64,000 nucleotides of DNA from Carassius auratus. Its lineage: Eukaryota > Chordata > Actinopteri > Cypriniformes > Cyprinidae. Numbering within the stretch: position 1 is the stretch's first letter; each line of letters begins with the position of its first letter. The notes below the pieces were generated by a model. It worked only from the letters and a program-made list of their open reading frames with translations, was not told the origin of the DNA and ran no database searches. Below are positions 24,666 to 35,981 of the stretch, one piece after another. Position numbers and translations under genes: made by a program. The stretch lies in contig NC_039263.1 of NCBI RefSeq assembly GCF_003368295.1, forward strand, positions 1,065,751 to 1,129,750, written 5' to 3'.

Positions 24666-27254
24666 TAAAGGCATAGGTGTTGTGTATTTATTTGCTTATT
24701 CTGCTGCAAATTAGCCTTAACATTAGTATGTATAAAGTCTGCATTTTAAGCCTTTTAACATTTAACATAGCATGTTTTAGCACAAAGCATGAGGGTAAAA
24801 CTCAAAACTGATGGACATTGAAAAAAAAAAACTAACATTAGCTTCTGTATTCTTTTTCTATTATTCCTTTTCTTTTTATTTATCATACAGTTACAGTTAA
24901 CAAAAAAAGGCCTCTTACTCTACCTTGGTCTGTTCTTTTTCTATTCTATGTTTTCTTTTTAATTATTATATATACCTTTAGACTACTTACTTTGAAACTC
25001 AAATCACGTGGCATGTGGAGGAGAGGTTTGCTATTACTTTTCAAAGTGAACTGAATGGAGTTCTTGTCTGCCAGAAGAAAACCACCCTATCAACCTCACA
25101 GAAATGTGCTAAAAACCACTCAAGAGTCTTTTAGTGCTCACATTTCCTTCAGAAAAGGAAGTAGTTAACTGTTTAATAAAACCTTGAATGAAAATGAAAT
25201 TCCAGCTCAAATTTACACTTAAATGCAATTGGTTCTGCAAATGCAGCAACACCTAGTTTTTTCTCTCTTTGACTTTGTTTGATGCCTGCAGCTGCATCTG
25301 AGCTAATCTAGATCAACAGCATTTAGCAGAGCATGCTCACACACATACATACTGTACACACACACTCGTATCAGGGAGGAGACAGACACGCTAAAATGTT
25401 TGCAGGGATGTTTTCAGGTACGATGCCCGAGGGTTTACAGCAGCTCAGTTTCACACTGATCAACACAAGCGCTCTGTTTGTGCAGTGCATGCATGAAGAA
25501 GTAAACATCCAGAGAATGAAAGTAATGCATTCATTTATCTGATTTTATGAACTAATAAACCTAACTATAATTTACTTTAGCACACTTCTAGACTGCACTA
25601 AACCGGATTGTTTGAACAGGAGCAGGAAGGTTGACGTGAACTTTGATCGTCATTATTAATATTAATATGAGATGGAGTGCTGTTTCTGGGAAACAGTCCG
25701 GGCAGTCAGTTGTGAAACGTGGACCTTGATATTATTTTTGTTCAGAGTGGCGAGCATAGATCACATAACCATGGTTAATGTGAGATAAATAAAAACATGC
25801 AGACACAGGACACTGATCACATGATTTTATCCGTCACAAATGGCAACTTTTATAAATTTGAATGCCATAATTAATATTTTACCTCTATTACATCTATCTA
25901 TTACATTTTAACTTATTAAAACATGGTTGGTTTGATAATTTTCTGAAAGAGAGGTTTAATTTGTTTGTCAATTGTAGTTTTTATTTATTTCCATTTAATA
26001 ATTTTAAGGTTAATTTAACTTATTATACTTAATTACCAATGCAACATTTCCAATTTGTTCATTTGTTTTTCATCTAATACTTATATTTTATTTTTATTTT
26101 AATTTACAAATTACGATAATAATTAATAAAACATCTGCCGCAAACATACTGAAGAATCAAAATAATTAATGCCATTTTTTTCTCCAAATATGTTTGTAGA
26201 GGACTATGTGAGCCAAAGACACAGCGCGAGAGAGAAAGAGGAGGCAGGAAAAGTGCTCTCCACTCACTTTCTGCCCAGCGAGCAGTGCCTTGTTACTCTT
26301 TGAACACTTGGCCCATTTATTTCTGCTAAGTCGTGAGATTCTGAGTCGGCCAGTGAAGACTCTAGTGGCTCTTTCCATGAAACATTAACGAGTTCCTGGG
26401 GTTAAAGGGATGCCTCGAAATCACTGCTGATTGCAGCGTGTGTGTATATGAGTGTGCGATCACATGTATGTGTGTGTATGCAAACGTTACAGGCAGAAAT
26501 TAATGTACGGCATTGATTGAAAAATATAAAGGTGTGTGCATACAGATAAATCCACACTCTGCATCGGATTGTGAGATGTTTTAGCATCCTGTTCATTGTG
26601 CACATACACACATTTCTCTCTGTGTCTGACTGCAGGACACAGGGTTATTAATTTACGCTGCCTCTGCCACCCACCACCCCACACTCCTCCAGGGCGACTG
26701 TTGATGACACGTACAGATCAGGACGCCCACGAGCCAATCACAGGTCTCATCCTCAGTGCTTTACAATCCTGCTGCAGTCGGCACTGCCCACTCTACACAC
26801 TCCACACTCATTCACACGTGTTTCTTCTCTGGAGTCCATAACCCAACGAATAGATTTCATATCTTTTACCAAATAGAAAGCCTGCAGATGAAATTAATGT
26901 GAACGTAAAATCAAGTAGAAATACTGTAAGTTGTAGTTTATACATCTGCTTTTTTAAATCCTCACTAATGCTGGTACACATGCACTTTGCCAAGTGCTGG
27001 TGTGTGTTTGTGCCAGTTTGCTTTGTCTTTGTGTTGTTTTTTGGACTGGTGCATTTTTTAAATATTTCTTTTTTTACTCTATAGCACTGCACTGACTTCA
27101 GATCAGCATTAAACATCACCTCTAGTACATTGAGTGAGTAACTTTAAGGTGTGTAACTTTAAGCGCATACAAATATGCAAATGTGAGACTCACCGCTGGA
27201 AAAAAGAGTGGGTCTTGCACAAATAATAAAAACAAATAAATAAAGAAGGAAGCG

Positions 27255-27560
27255 ATTACTACAGCAGGGAGTTAATTAACGGCTTATTTCTGTTTGATAG
27301 GAGAATAATGCGCTGTAATTTTACCTTGATGCAATATAAAACTGCAAGCTGCCACTGCTGCACTGGATAATTAACACCTGTGTCTAGTGGCCACTAGGAC
27401 CTCAGCACCTATTAATGCCAAAAAAAACACAATACTACAATTAAAGGCACTACTATTAGACATTAAACTGGGTTGGTATATAGTGGGTGCTAAATTGGTC
27501 CGCTTTTACCTTTAATTGCCTCAGAAATTACGAGGAGGGGTTATATTAATGTTTTGTAAC
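27255..27560. promoter_or_regulatory. Candidate conserved non-coding element
   Basis: Contains GCAGGGAGTTAATTAACGGC, ATAATGCGCTGTAATTTTACC, CTGGATAATTAACACCTG and CACCTATTAATGCC. There are four TAAT-type cores in about 200 bases and no repeat landmark. Function inferred. Confidence 0.35.
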
Positions 27561-28099
27561 ATAATGTAGAGGAAATGAGGAGTGCTGAGGGAAAATGTTA
27601 TGGCTCAATTTGTCTGTTTTGTCTGCATTTTTATGCCGAAGAGAGAAAAAAGACTCTGCATCTTGGACGTTATCCCTATGAGCATCCAGAGGTCAAATTA
27701 CCGTGTAAAACACATCGTCATATTCATAATGTCTGTGGAGTTTTGCAGATACCCACAAAAACTAAAATAGACATCTTTCCCCTGTATTTCATGTCACATC
27801 AGAAGACATGTCCTAATATGTATACTATATTAAAAGTGTATCTCAAATCATAGCAAATCCAGCGATACTAGATTCCGTTTCTTGATAACGATTGATCTTA
27901 GCATTTAAGAGCAGTTTCTATGAGTCAGTTTATGACTGTTAGTTATTGTTTCACGTGCATTTCCAAAAAATGCACTTAATACAGTCACACATAGCTGTGC
28001 TTTAAATGCTACTTAGGAGTCGCTATCCGTTTGTCAGGTGCTGATATGTGACCTTATAGAATGGCTCGTAATTGCAGTACACGCTCGTTTATTGAAATG

Positions 28100-28480
28100 T
28101 TAAAGGGTAATTCCACCCCAAAATGAAAATTTTGTCAAAAGATTTGTTCGGAACACAATTTTAAGATATTTTGGAAGACAATGGGGAGTTTTGTGTCTGC
28201 CCCATTGACTGCCCAGACTGCCCACTGTCAAGGTCCAGAAAAGTATGAAAGACATCGTCAGAACAGACCATCTGCCAGCAGTGGTTCAATTTGAATTTTA
28301 TGAAGCAACGAGAAAACATTTTTTGCATGCAAAGGAAACAAATATAATGACTTTATTTAACAAACTGTCTCCTCTGTGTCTCGATGCGGACATTTCTAAG
28401 TGCCGGTATGTGATTTGTTTTACATCGGATTTCAAAATCAAATAAAAAAAGCTCCGAGTTAGCATGTGGCCAAATATTAA
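28100..28480 (+). repeat. TTAAAGG..GTTCACCC family, plus-strand truncated copy
   Basis: Starts TTAAAGGGTAATTCCACCCC and continues AAAATGAAAATTTTGTC, AAGGTCCAGAAAAG, GACATCGTCA, GTGGTTCAAT and ATTTTATGAAGC, the internal order of the family. No inverted right terminus is seen. Confidence 0.7.
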
Positions 28481-28749
28481 AATTACATGGATTTAAACGT
28501 CCTTGAATCATGCTGTAAAGTGAAGCATGGCCTGACCGTTGGCCCCCTTTGCAGGTATTTGTTATAATACATAATAAACTTAAATTGGTCATGTTCATAT
28601 TTTGTGTATTACATTATGTAGGCCTATTTTATCAGGGTTGTTCAATAAAACCATGTAATTACTTGGTTTTGATACTTTATTTGAACCGATTATTATTGCC
28701 TCATCATCAGATTATATATAGTCATACTGAAGCCTGTTTTTCACTTAGG

Positions 28750-28845
28750 TCTATTTGTATTACTAAAAATATCAGATTACTCAATTGTCAAAATAATCAG
28801 TAGATTACTTGATTACCAAAACACTTATTAGTTACAGCCCTAGAT
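28750..28845 (-). repeat. hAT end fragment, ..GTTACAGCCCTA
   Basis: The minus strand begins TAGGGCTGTAACTAATAAGT then TTTGGTAATCAAGTAATC, the terminus of a widespread vertebrate hAT family. The opposite end is absent. Confidence 0.6.
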
Positions 28846-29488
28846 TAGTTAAAATATTTCAAAATACAACTGGATTGTTTGATTAGTGTGATTAAAAGAC
28901 AATTATTTTTTTTATCTTAAAAAGTATTAAAATATTATCTCATTCTATTGAAACAAGGATCTGTATATCTCATGAGCTAAGTGTATTGTCACACACCCTA
29001 GTGTTGATAAGTGGTGATATAGCTCATAATTTCCCAAGTGTATGATGCAGCTTTCATTCTTCAGGTCAATCATATTCATGAAAAAAAAATGTGAATAAGA
29101 AAAGCGATAACTTTGCCGTAATATCCTTTCAAATGTTAAAGTTGCCACAGTCATTGCAAGCTTTGTGCTGCACTTTATTTGTGCCATTTAGTTTTATTAG
29201 TTTATTAGGATTTGAAAGATAATAAAAAAGATTGTTAAATAAGTAAGATCTCCGACCCTAGTTTTCATGCACGTAGGCATTGACAGATTTTTCCTCAGTC
29301 TTAGAAATGATCTAATTTCCTTTTAAATGATTTCATTTATAAATAAATAAATAAATAAATAAATGAGTAATAAAGTGTACAATAATGTATAATCAAATCC
29401 TTATATTATAATCACATTGCACTTGAATAAAGTTAAAGGTGTAATCTGCAGATTGTCCAGCAGGTGACCGCATAAATCTGTCTTCTAC

Positions 29489-29827
29489 GGAGCCTCACAC
29501 ATGGCATACAGGAAAAAAAGTTGGCTAAATCATGTGCACGATTTACTATTTCGTTCCCTCAATTTATAAATTGTCCGCACGATTTACTAATTTGTTCCCT
29601 CGATTTGCAAAATCGTGTAGACGATTTATAAATCGAGAGAATTAATTAGTAAATGGTGCAGACGATTTAGAAAATTGTGGGAATGAAATAGCAATCTAAT
29701 GCAGATTCTAGTACATAGAGGGAATAAATGAGTAAATCGTGAGCACATTTTAGTACATCGAGGGAACGTATTTGTAAATCGTGCCTATATTTATTAATTT
29801 TTTCTTGCATGACATGTGCGGGGCTCC
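29489..29827. mobile_element. TIR-bounded element containing an iterated CGATTTACTAATTYGTTCCCTCG array
   Basis: The ends GGAGCCTCACACATGGCAT and ATGACATGTGCGGGGCTCC are imperfect inverted copies. Between them the words CACGATTTACTA, TTCGTTCCCTC, GATTTATAAATCG and AAATCGTG recur in both orientations roughly every 35-45 bases. No ORF and no clear target-site duplication. Boundaries rest on the inverted ends only. Confidence 0.6.
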
Positions 29828-29904
29828 TTAGTCTTCTTACGATGCACTTGTTACGATGTACTCCAGAGCACTTGTTGATCTACAATGATTTTCAAGTGCT
29901 ACTT

Positions 29905-30280
29905 AAAGCTGCAGTAGGTAACTTTTGTAAAAATATATTTTTTACATTTTTGTTAAACCTGTCATTATCTCTTGACAGTAGAATATGAGACAGATAATCG
30001 GTGAAAAAATCAAGCTCCTCTGGCTCTTCCCAGTGGTCCTATTGCCATTTGCAGAAAATCCATCGCTCCCGGTAAGAAATAACCAATCAGAGCTGCGGTC
30101 CGTAACTTTGTTTGTGTTCAAAATGTAGAAAAATGTATATAATAAGCGAGTACACCATGAATCCATTTTCCAAACCGTGTTTTTAGCTTGTCCTGAATCA
30201 CTAGGGTGCACCTATAATAAGTGTTTATATTCGGACTATGTTAGATTGCTTCGGGGGTACCGCGGCGGAGTAACCCAGTA
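29905..30280 (+). repeat. Dispersed repeat, GCAGTAGGTAACTTTTGTAA family
   Basis: The sequence AAAGCTGCAGTAGGTAAC, GACAGTAGAATATGAGACAG, AAATCAAGCTCCTCTGGCTC and CCAGTGGTCCTATTGCC matches an abundant fish transposon-derived repeat that I recognise. Right boundary uncertain. Confidence 0.65.
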
Positions 30281-30299
30281 TAAAAAAAACTTGGTTTTG

Positions 30300-30625
30300 A
30301 TGCTTAATATTAACTACTTGAAATATAGGAAAAGTGTTTGCTTTTGAACCTAAAAGTAAAGTAGATTGATATTAAAATTGTCAGGTTAGGATTTTTTTTT
30401 TTTATATTTAATAAAATATTAATTAAAATAACAGTTTTCTATTTTAATGTGTTTATAAATGTAATTAATTCCTGAACATTTAACAACATTTGTTTGAAAT
30501 AAATATTTAGTAAGATTATAAATGTCATAATTGTTCATTTTAATCAATTTGATGCATCCTTTCTAAATAAAAGTATTAATCATAAAAAAATAAAAATAAC
30601 TTACTGACCCCAAAAATGTGTATAT
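30300..30625 (+). repeat. CACTACC..CAAAAGTTTG family, plus-strand copy
   Basis: AAAATAACAGTTTTCTATTTT, GTAATTAATTCCTG, AATTTGATGCATCCTTTCT and AATAACTTACTGACCCC are family landmarks in the expected order. Confidence 0.65.
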
Positions 30626-31319
30626 AGATATATAAATATCATCTGCATGAATTTACAGCTTTTATATTTAAGTAATCATCCTGGCTTCTGTTTAATACAG
30701 ATTTTAAACCAATTGATTTTTATGAGAAAAAAGTTGTTCTCCCATTTTACCATAGCTGAAGTTTGACCACATTTACAGCTGCTTTATATGTGTTTGTGAG
30801 TATTTTGTGTTCATTGTAGATAGCCTCAAGCCCTCATTACATGTCATCTGTCTGTTCCATGGTGTTACATTAAATCTTCCTTTCTTTTGTCTACCCCACT
30901 CTTCTGGCCATCCTCCGGGTATGGCCATCAATGCCCTCATTCCCACGCTGTGTGTGTGCGTGCGCGTGTGTGTATCATCTTTTCTCTGCTCCAATAATGG
31001 CAGAAATCCACATCAGCATCTGCCTTCATTAAAAGTAATTACAGAGTCTTGCTCATATTGGGCTCACTCACAGACCCACATGAGCTGACTCAGGATCAGG
31101 GAGACCCCTCGACCCCAGTCAGTCATGTTCACTGGTCAATAAATAAGAACTAGCACACGTTGTAAAGCTTAAAACAACTTGTTTGTTGCCTTTCGTGTCA
31201 TGCCTTGTTAAGACATCATGTGAAGAATGGCACTGAATGATTCGGTCAATCAGGTAGACCAGTTCAAACCAATAAATCATTGGCTTTGCTGATTTAAAGA
31301 ATTGCCTCAGGAGTCATTT

Positions 31320-32490
31320 ATTTTTAAAATACACAAATAGAAATGGAACCTCAAAAAAGTCAGGTATTTTTAAAAATAATTATCTAAATTCTACTATTTT
31401 TTTTTTTTAGATGCACCTTCTAGCACTTTAATAGTTTAGATGATCATTCTGTTAAGAGTTGTTTTTCATCCAAATCGGATCATTTCCTTTAAACTGACTT
31501 GAATAGTTCAATAGAGACATCAATAGTTTAGATTAATCTGAGCCATGTGTTCTGTTCACACTGGCAGAAAGGTTTCCAATCCAGATTTTAAAGAGATTAT
31601 AGAATAGAATGTCAAGAAAGTCATTTATATCTGGTATTTTCACAAATAGATTCCCAAACCCTTGTTTTTAGGTGCGGAAACTGGCTGAAAAATTCTGATG
31701 TTCACAAATTTTATCAGAGTAGAACATAATGAAAGTCAATTATGTCTGGTATTTAAAAAAAAAAATTATTCCAGAAAGTTTTTTAGATTCACCTTCTTGC
31801 ACCAAAGTCTTTCCTTTGAAATGACTCTAAACTGACTTATCAGTGGTTTAGGTTCATTTTAACCATTCGTATCTAACAAAAATGCTAGAGTTTTACAATA
31901 TCTTCTGTACACACTGGTGGAGAAATTCTTACATTTGTGAATCGTCAATGGAATAGAACCTCAGAAACCCCAAGTTTTGAAACATTCATATACAGACCAT
32001 GTCAATCATTCTGTTGAGACTCAATTTGTTTGTATCTAACAAAATGTATTTTGTATCTGGTATTTTTACAAATAGGCCTAGATTCCCAAACCATTGTTTT
32101 TAGATGTTCAAAAATTTGAATGCAGTACAACATATGTCTGATATTTTTAAGAAATATATTCCAAAATGTTTTGGCACCAAAGTTTTTCCTTTGAAATAAC
32201 TTGAAACTGACTTAGCAGTATTAGGTTCATTTGAGTTGATTTGTATCTAACAAAATTTTACAATGTCTTCTGGTCACATTGGCGGAAATATTCCGATATT
32301 CACTAGAATAGAATAAAAAAAATATATACATATGTTTTTTTAGAGGCACCTTATAGAACATTAATATCCAGGCCATCATTCTGTTCAGACTTCATTTGTT
32401 TCTCAAAATCAAAGAGTTTCCTTTGACATCACTCTAAACTGATTTTTATCTACAGTTTACGTTCATTTGAGCCATTCGTATCAAACAAAA
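31320..32490. repeat. Degenerate tandem array, unit roughly 230-380 bp
   Basis: A phrase like TTTCCTTTGAAATGACTCTA + AACTGACTT recurs at about 31483, 31811, 32186 and 32417. It is accompanied in order by GCACCTTCTAGCAC, CATTCTGTTNAGACT, CATTCGTATCTAACAAAA, CACTGGCGGAAA and TCTGGTATTTTTA. Spacings of about 328, 375 and 231 show units with internal deletions. No ORF or transposon end was seen. Confidence 0.7.
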
Positions 32491-32589
32491 ACAACCCCAC
32501 TTTGGGAGGAAACTCTTCTTGGTGGAAACTATCACAACCTAGATTTAGTTGTATCAGTCCTCCAGTGGGTTTCACACAAACAGTGGGGT

Positions 32590-33320
32590 CATGAGGCGGA
32601 AATCTCAGCATTCATTTGGGCTTTTATTTACAACTTCCATTGCGGCCCATTTCTCTCTCTCTTTCTCACCGCTGCGCACTGAAAAGCAGAGTCTGGTTTC
32701 GCCCGCAGGCCATATGCCTTTGTCAGGCGTTCATCTCATCCCTTGTTCCGCCGTTCGGAAATTCCAAAGGTGAATTAAATACAGTATGCCGCCCCCATCT
32801 CCCTCTGCCCTCCTTTCTTTTACCTTTTTGTCCTTTCTCGGTTTACTGTTCGGCGTGAAATCGGACAGTAATATTTACTCTTCAGTGAATCAAAGGAGAT
32901 GCTCTGCCTGTTTTTTTCCCCCCGTCTTGTGCACAAATCTGATACTTTTTCCCAAGACGCTCTGTCAAAGCGAAGAAAAGGCACTGTTCCTTTCTCTTTT
33001 TTATCCTCGTTTTGTCTGAAAAGGAGAAATGCAAAATGCAATAATGCGTCTGGTTGCATGAAACGGAGGGAGTGCTTGACTGACCCTCTTTGTGGAAAAC
33101 ATGATCTCTTTGGGCTTGTTCTCACAGGCAATCTATGTTGTGTGTGTGTTTTTTATCTTTATTTCTCTCTCTTCCTGCCTTACTTCTCTATTCCCTTTTG
33201 TATGTTCGTGGACATACAATCACAGGAGTCCTTCGTATGTGAGGATCTTTGTAAGTGGAATTGGGATGAGAGCATGTTTGGTTGGTGAAGTAAGTACTGG
33301 AATAAATATTTGTTAGGAAG
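32590..33320. promoter_or_regulatory. Repeat-poor, pyrimidine-rich stretch; possible conserved element
   Basis: Unique sequence contains CATTTGGGCTTTTATTTAC, CGCAGGCCATATGCC and GTCTGGTTGCATGAAACGG. Several overlapping ORFs on both strands (up to 129 aa) show no domain and a codon use dominated by Phe/Ser/Leu, as expected from pyrimidine-rich DNA. Regulatory role is a guess. Confidence 0.25.
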
Positions 33321-33639
33321 CCTGGCGACTCTTTCCATTGAAACTCAACAGATGCTGAGAGTCGAAGATATACACAAAACCTTTAAAAGCAGATAAAAAA
33401 AATTCAGCTAGAGACTGACCAGTATTAAAAAATAAAAAAATAAAAAAACGGATACCACATATGTAAAACTATTTACTTAGCTTTTATTATTCAGTAATTA
33501 ATAATCATTGCAATGAAAACATATGCATTAAATATGTATCAGTTTATAATTAATAATTAAATAATATTTGTTTAATTAATAATAAAAATAATAAAAAACA
33601 AAATCCATTTTTAGCCTTTAAATGAACCAAAAGCAAGGG

Positions 33640-34400
33640 ACATGAACACGTCTGGTATTTGCTGACCTGTAACAGAATTCAAGGCAGCAATCTCAGGTGC
33701 GAGTGCCTCCATGTCTTTACCTGGGTCTCTAACGTTTCATTACCGCGGTAAAGACAGACAAAGTTAAACGCAGTGAAACGGAGAGCCTCTCAGTGCTGAA
33801 AAGAATCCATTGATGTAACGCTCACCGACTCGGAGATCAAAAGAAACTCCTCTGGATCAATTTTTCCTTCAATTCGGAATCTACCTTTTCTCATACCACT
33901 CTTTAATTAAATGGGGCATTGTTGTCTAGGTATGAAAAAGGGCCAATTCAGGCACGTCATAGCAGAGGAATCCAGACTGGCCCGTACCTGACCCCCCTCA
34001 AGACTACAGAAGCCCCCGTCTGTCCGGCTCGTCGGCTCACCTCCTCACTTCCAAAGCAGGTGAAGCATTAGCGACCGAGATGGACCTGTCAGATCTTGAG
34101 AACGAGGGAGTATGGGGCGAGGAAAGGAGGATAGATGTGTTCCCCCTCCTCAGGACGTGCCCGAGCGCCCTCCGCTCTTGCGGCGGGGGGGTGATACCTT
34201 GAGTGTTCAAAGCGGGAGTCTTAGGCAGAGAGACTTGTAGATCTGAAGGGCCATATGAAAGGCAAACAATAAGCAATCTGTTTGTCCACCCCAGCAAAAC
34301 GGCACTCGCCTTTCATCCGCCGGCTCCCATTTCCGCGGGTCGCGACTTTCCTCAAACATCAATTACTGTTACGTACGCCGTTTGATCTCGGGGCTTCTCC
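33640..34400. promoter_or_regulatory. Candidate conserved non-coding stretch
   Basis: Repeat-free, balanced sequence contains ACGTTTCATTACCGCGG, CTTTAATTAAATGGGGCATTG, TGTCTAGGTATGAAAAAGGG and TTACGTACGCCGTTTGATC. ORFs on both strands (86 and 60 aa) have no family signature. Confidence 0.3.
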
Positions 34401-34705
34401 TTGACATAGTATCAGGAGGCAGGAGGGGCTTATAGTGTGTGTGTGTGCTGAGACAATGCACCAATTGTGAGGGCCTTTTTCCTTTATTTTTCTACGCTTT
34501 GTATTCTGTATAAACAATCGTGTTTAGTTTGCGCAGTTTATTTGGACCTCACAGGAAATGATCTGATGCTTCTCCACCACTTCAGCGCTCCTACGTTTTC
34601 CAGAAACAAAGCTCAGAAGGACCCTTCCACAAAATCTTACCACTAACCAATGAAAGCAGTGTTCACTTTATCCGTCTGTAATCATTACATGTAGTTACAC
34701 ACACA

Positions 34706-34711
<6 letters not shown>

Positions 34712-34782
<71 letters not shown>
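34712..34782. repeat. (AT)n microsatellite, 71 bp
   Basis: Uninterrupted AT alternation. It creates spurious Ile-Tyr ORFs on the minus strand. Confidence 0.95.
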
Positions 34783-34785
<3 letters not shown>

Positions 34786-34959
34786 GTTTTTGTTGTTGTA
34801 GTTTTTTGCCTGATTTTACTGTAGACAGGGCTGGATCTGAAAAAAAAAACAAAAACAAAAGATGCTTGTCTTTTTTTTTCATTTATCTCTTCCTCCACTC
34901 CAGTCCAGCATATCCACAACTCGTATTTTTCTAAGTATGAATAATTTGCTAGTTTATTT

Positions 34960-35480
34960 GGCTTGCTGTCTGTCGCAGAAAGCCAAAGCAGTCGTGCCGT
35001 TGTTAATTTTCAGCCGCAAGCTCTCGATGGGGACCGCACGGCCCTCTGGGAGCAGAAGTGCCCTGTGCTTCCAAATCCACCCAGAGCTTGAGAGAGTGAG
35101 GATAAAGGAATTTTCTTCGGCCTTCTTTTCTGCGCTAGTTCACGTATTCCGTTGGAGGCTACATTTTTAATGAATTAGATCAAGGTGACATCCATTGTCT
35201 GAACCTGGGGAAAAAGACACAGGACGTGGGCCATCACTTCCTCCCAACCTGATTTGTGGGGAAAATTCGAGAGCGGTGTGCGAGAAGGCATCACATCGTC
35301 ACTTAATGAATTACTTAATGTGTCCCTCCGTTGTTTAATTGAATTAATTAGGGGCCTAATTGGGCTGAGTGCTGATGGCTTCCAGGGCTGAGGAGCCCTT
35401 GATGAGAGGAGGGTTGAGTTCGGGAAGTGTGTGTGAGACAGTGAGTAACACTGGGAAATCCTCCTGGGACACACACACAC
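34960..35480. promoter_or_regulatory. Candidate conserved non-coding element 0.4 kb upstream of exon B
   Basis: Contains TTTTTAATGAATTAGATC, CACTTAATGAATTACTTAAT, GTTTAATTGAATTAATTAGG and GGCCTAATTGGGC. There are eight or so TAAT/ATTA cores within 200 bases, unlike the neighbouring sequence, with GC-balanced shoulders and no repeat landmarks. This is the densest homeodomain-like cluster in the window. Proposed as an intronic enhancer; inference. Confidence 0.42.
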
Positions 35481-35812
35481 TAGTACAAGACCACGACAGA
35501 AGGCCTTCTGGGAGTAGATCCCTCCCTTCTCTTCCAGAGGGCCACATTCTGCCGGTGGGCGGCAGTCACGACCAGTACTGATTAGGGATGTGCTAAACTA
35601 TAGATTTTTAATATCAGTGACTTTTTGTGCTTTATCAACACTCTGAGGTAGTAAGTGAGCTTCCCTTTGATAAAATCTGATCAAATGAGACTCATGTTAA
35701 TACCAGGTGACTTCCAGTGATTTCTGATAGCTGTTTACGTGACATAAGATCCCCTGAGACGGATGCTTTACCAGGTGTAAAAGGGGCCAAGCATGTTACC
35801 AGGTACACTTAC

Positions 35813-35845
<33 letters not shown>

Positions 35846-35846
35846 C
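35813..35846. repeat. (CT)9(GT)n tract at the exon B 3' splice site
   Basis: An 18-base CT run changes into a GT run and ends ten bases before exon B (GCGCCCCACAG). It therefore replaces the ordinary polypyrimidine tract, and length polymorphism here could alter splicing. Confidence 0.9.
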
Positions 35847-35855
35847 GCCCCACAG

Positions 35856-35981
35856 GTCTGACAGCAGCAGCCATGGCTGAAGCTATGAAACTGCAGAAAA
35901 TGAAACTGATGGCCATGAACAGCATGCACGGAAGCCAGAACGGTACCGAGTCAGAGAACGAGGAGCTGAACTCCAGTGCAG
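35856..35981 (+). CDS. dach2: dach2 internal coding exon B (Met/Lys-rich helix)
   Basis: This exon is 126 nt (42 codons), phase 1 to phase 1. Its acceptor, CCCCACAG, directly follows a (CT)n(GT)n tract; its donor is GCAG/GTCAGA. It encodes GLTAAAMAEAMKLQKMKLMA followed by an Asn/Ser/Glu-rich tail ending ELNSSAG. The AMAEAMKLQKMKLMAMN block is essentially the human DACH2 sequence as remembered; DACH1 has a longer alanine run and AEAMKVKKIKLEAM here. The segment is predicted to be an alanine/methionine-rich helix in the linker between the Dachbox domains. Being a multiple of three and symmetric in phase, it could be skipped without a frameshift. The unusual TG-rich acceptor makes that worth testing. 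Confidence 0.95.

Larger units (their letters stand above)
10102..35855 (+). other. dach2: dach2 intron A, 25.8 kb
   Basis: GT at 10102-10103 and AG at 35854-35855. Repeat material is concentrated at 11.1-11.8, 12.6-14.4, 15.1-15.9, 18.4-18.7, 19.8-20.6, 23.8, 28.1-28.9, 29.4-30.6 and 31.3-32.5 kb. Non-repetitive stretches with homeodomain-type cores lie at 10.7-11.0, 12.9-13.0, 19.3-19.4, 20.7-21.3, 23.1-23.6, 24.5-24.7, 27.2-27.6, 32.6-34.4 and 34.9-35.5 kb. No additional coding exon was recognised. Remaining stretches (for example 16.6-17.6, 18.7-19.3, 24.7-26.2 and 26.8-27.2 kb) show only AT-rich sequence and simple repeats. Confidence 0.9.

Noticed and set aside
29489..29827. CRISPR-like repeat array
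   Set aside because: Units are in both orientations, spacers are not unique, ends are transposon-like, and the genome is vertebrate.
34685..34919. Minus-strand ORFs rich in Ile-Tyr
   Set aside because: Direct translation of the (AT)n microsatellite.
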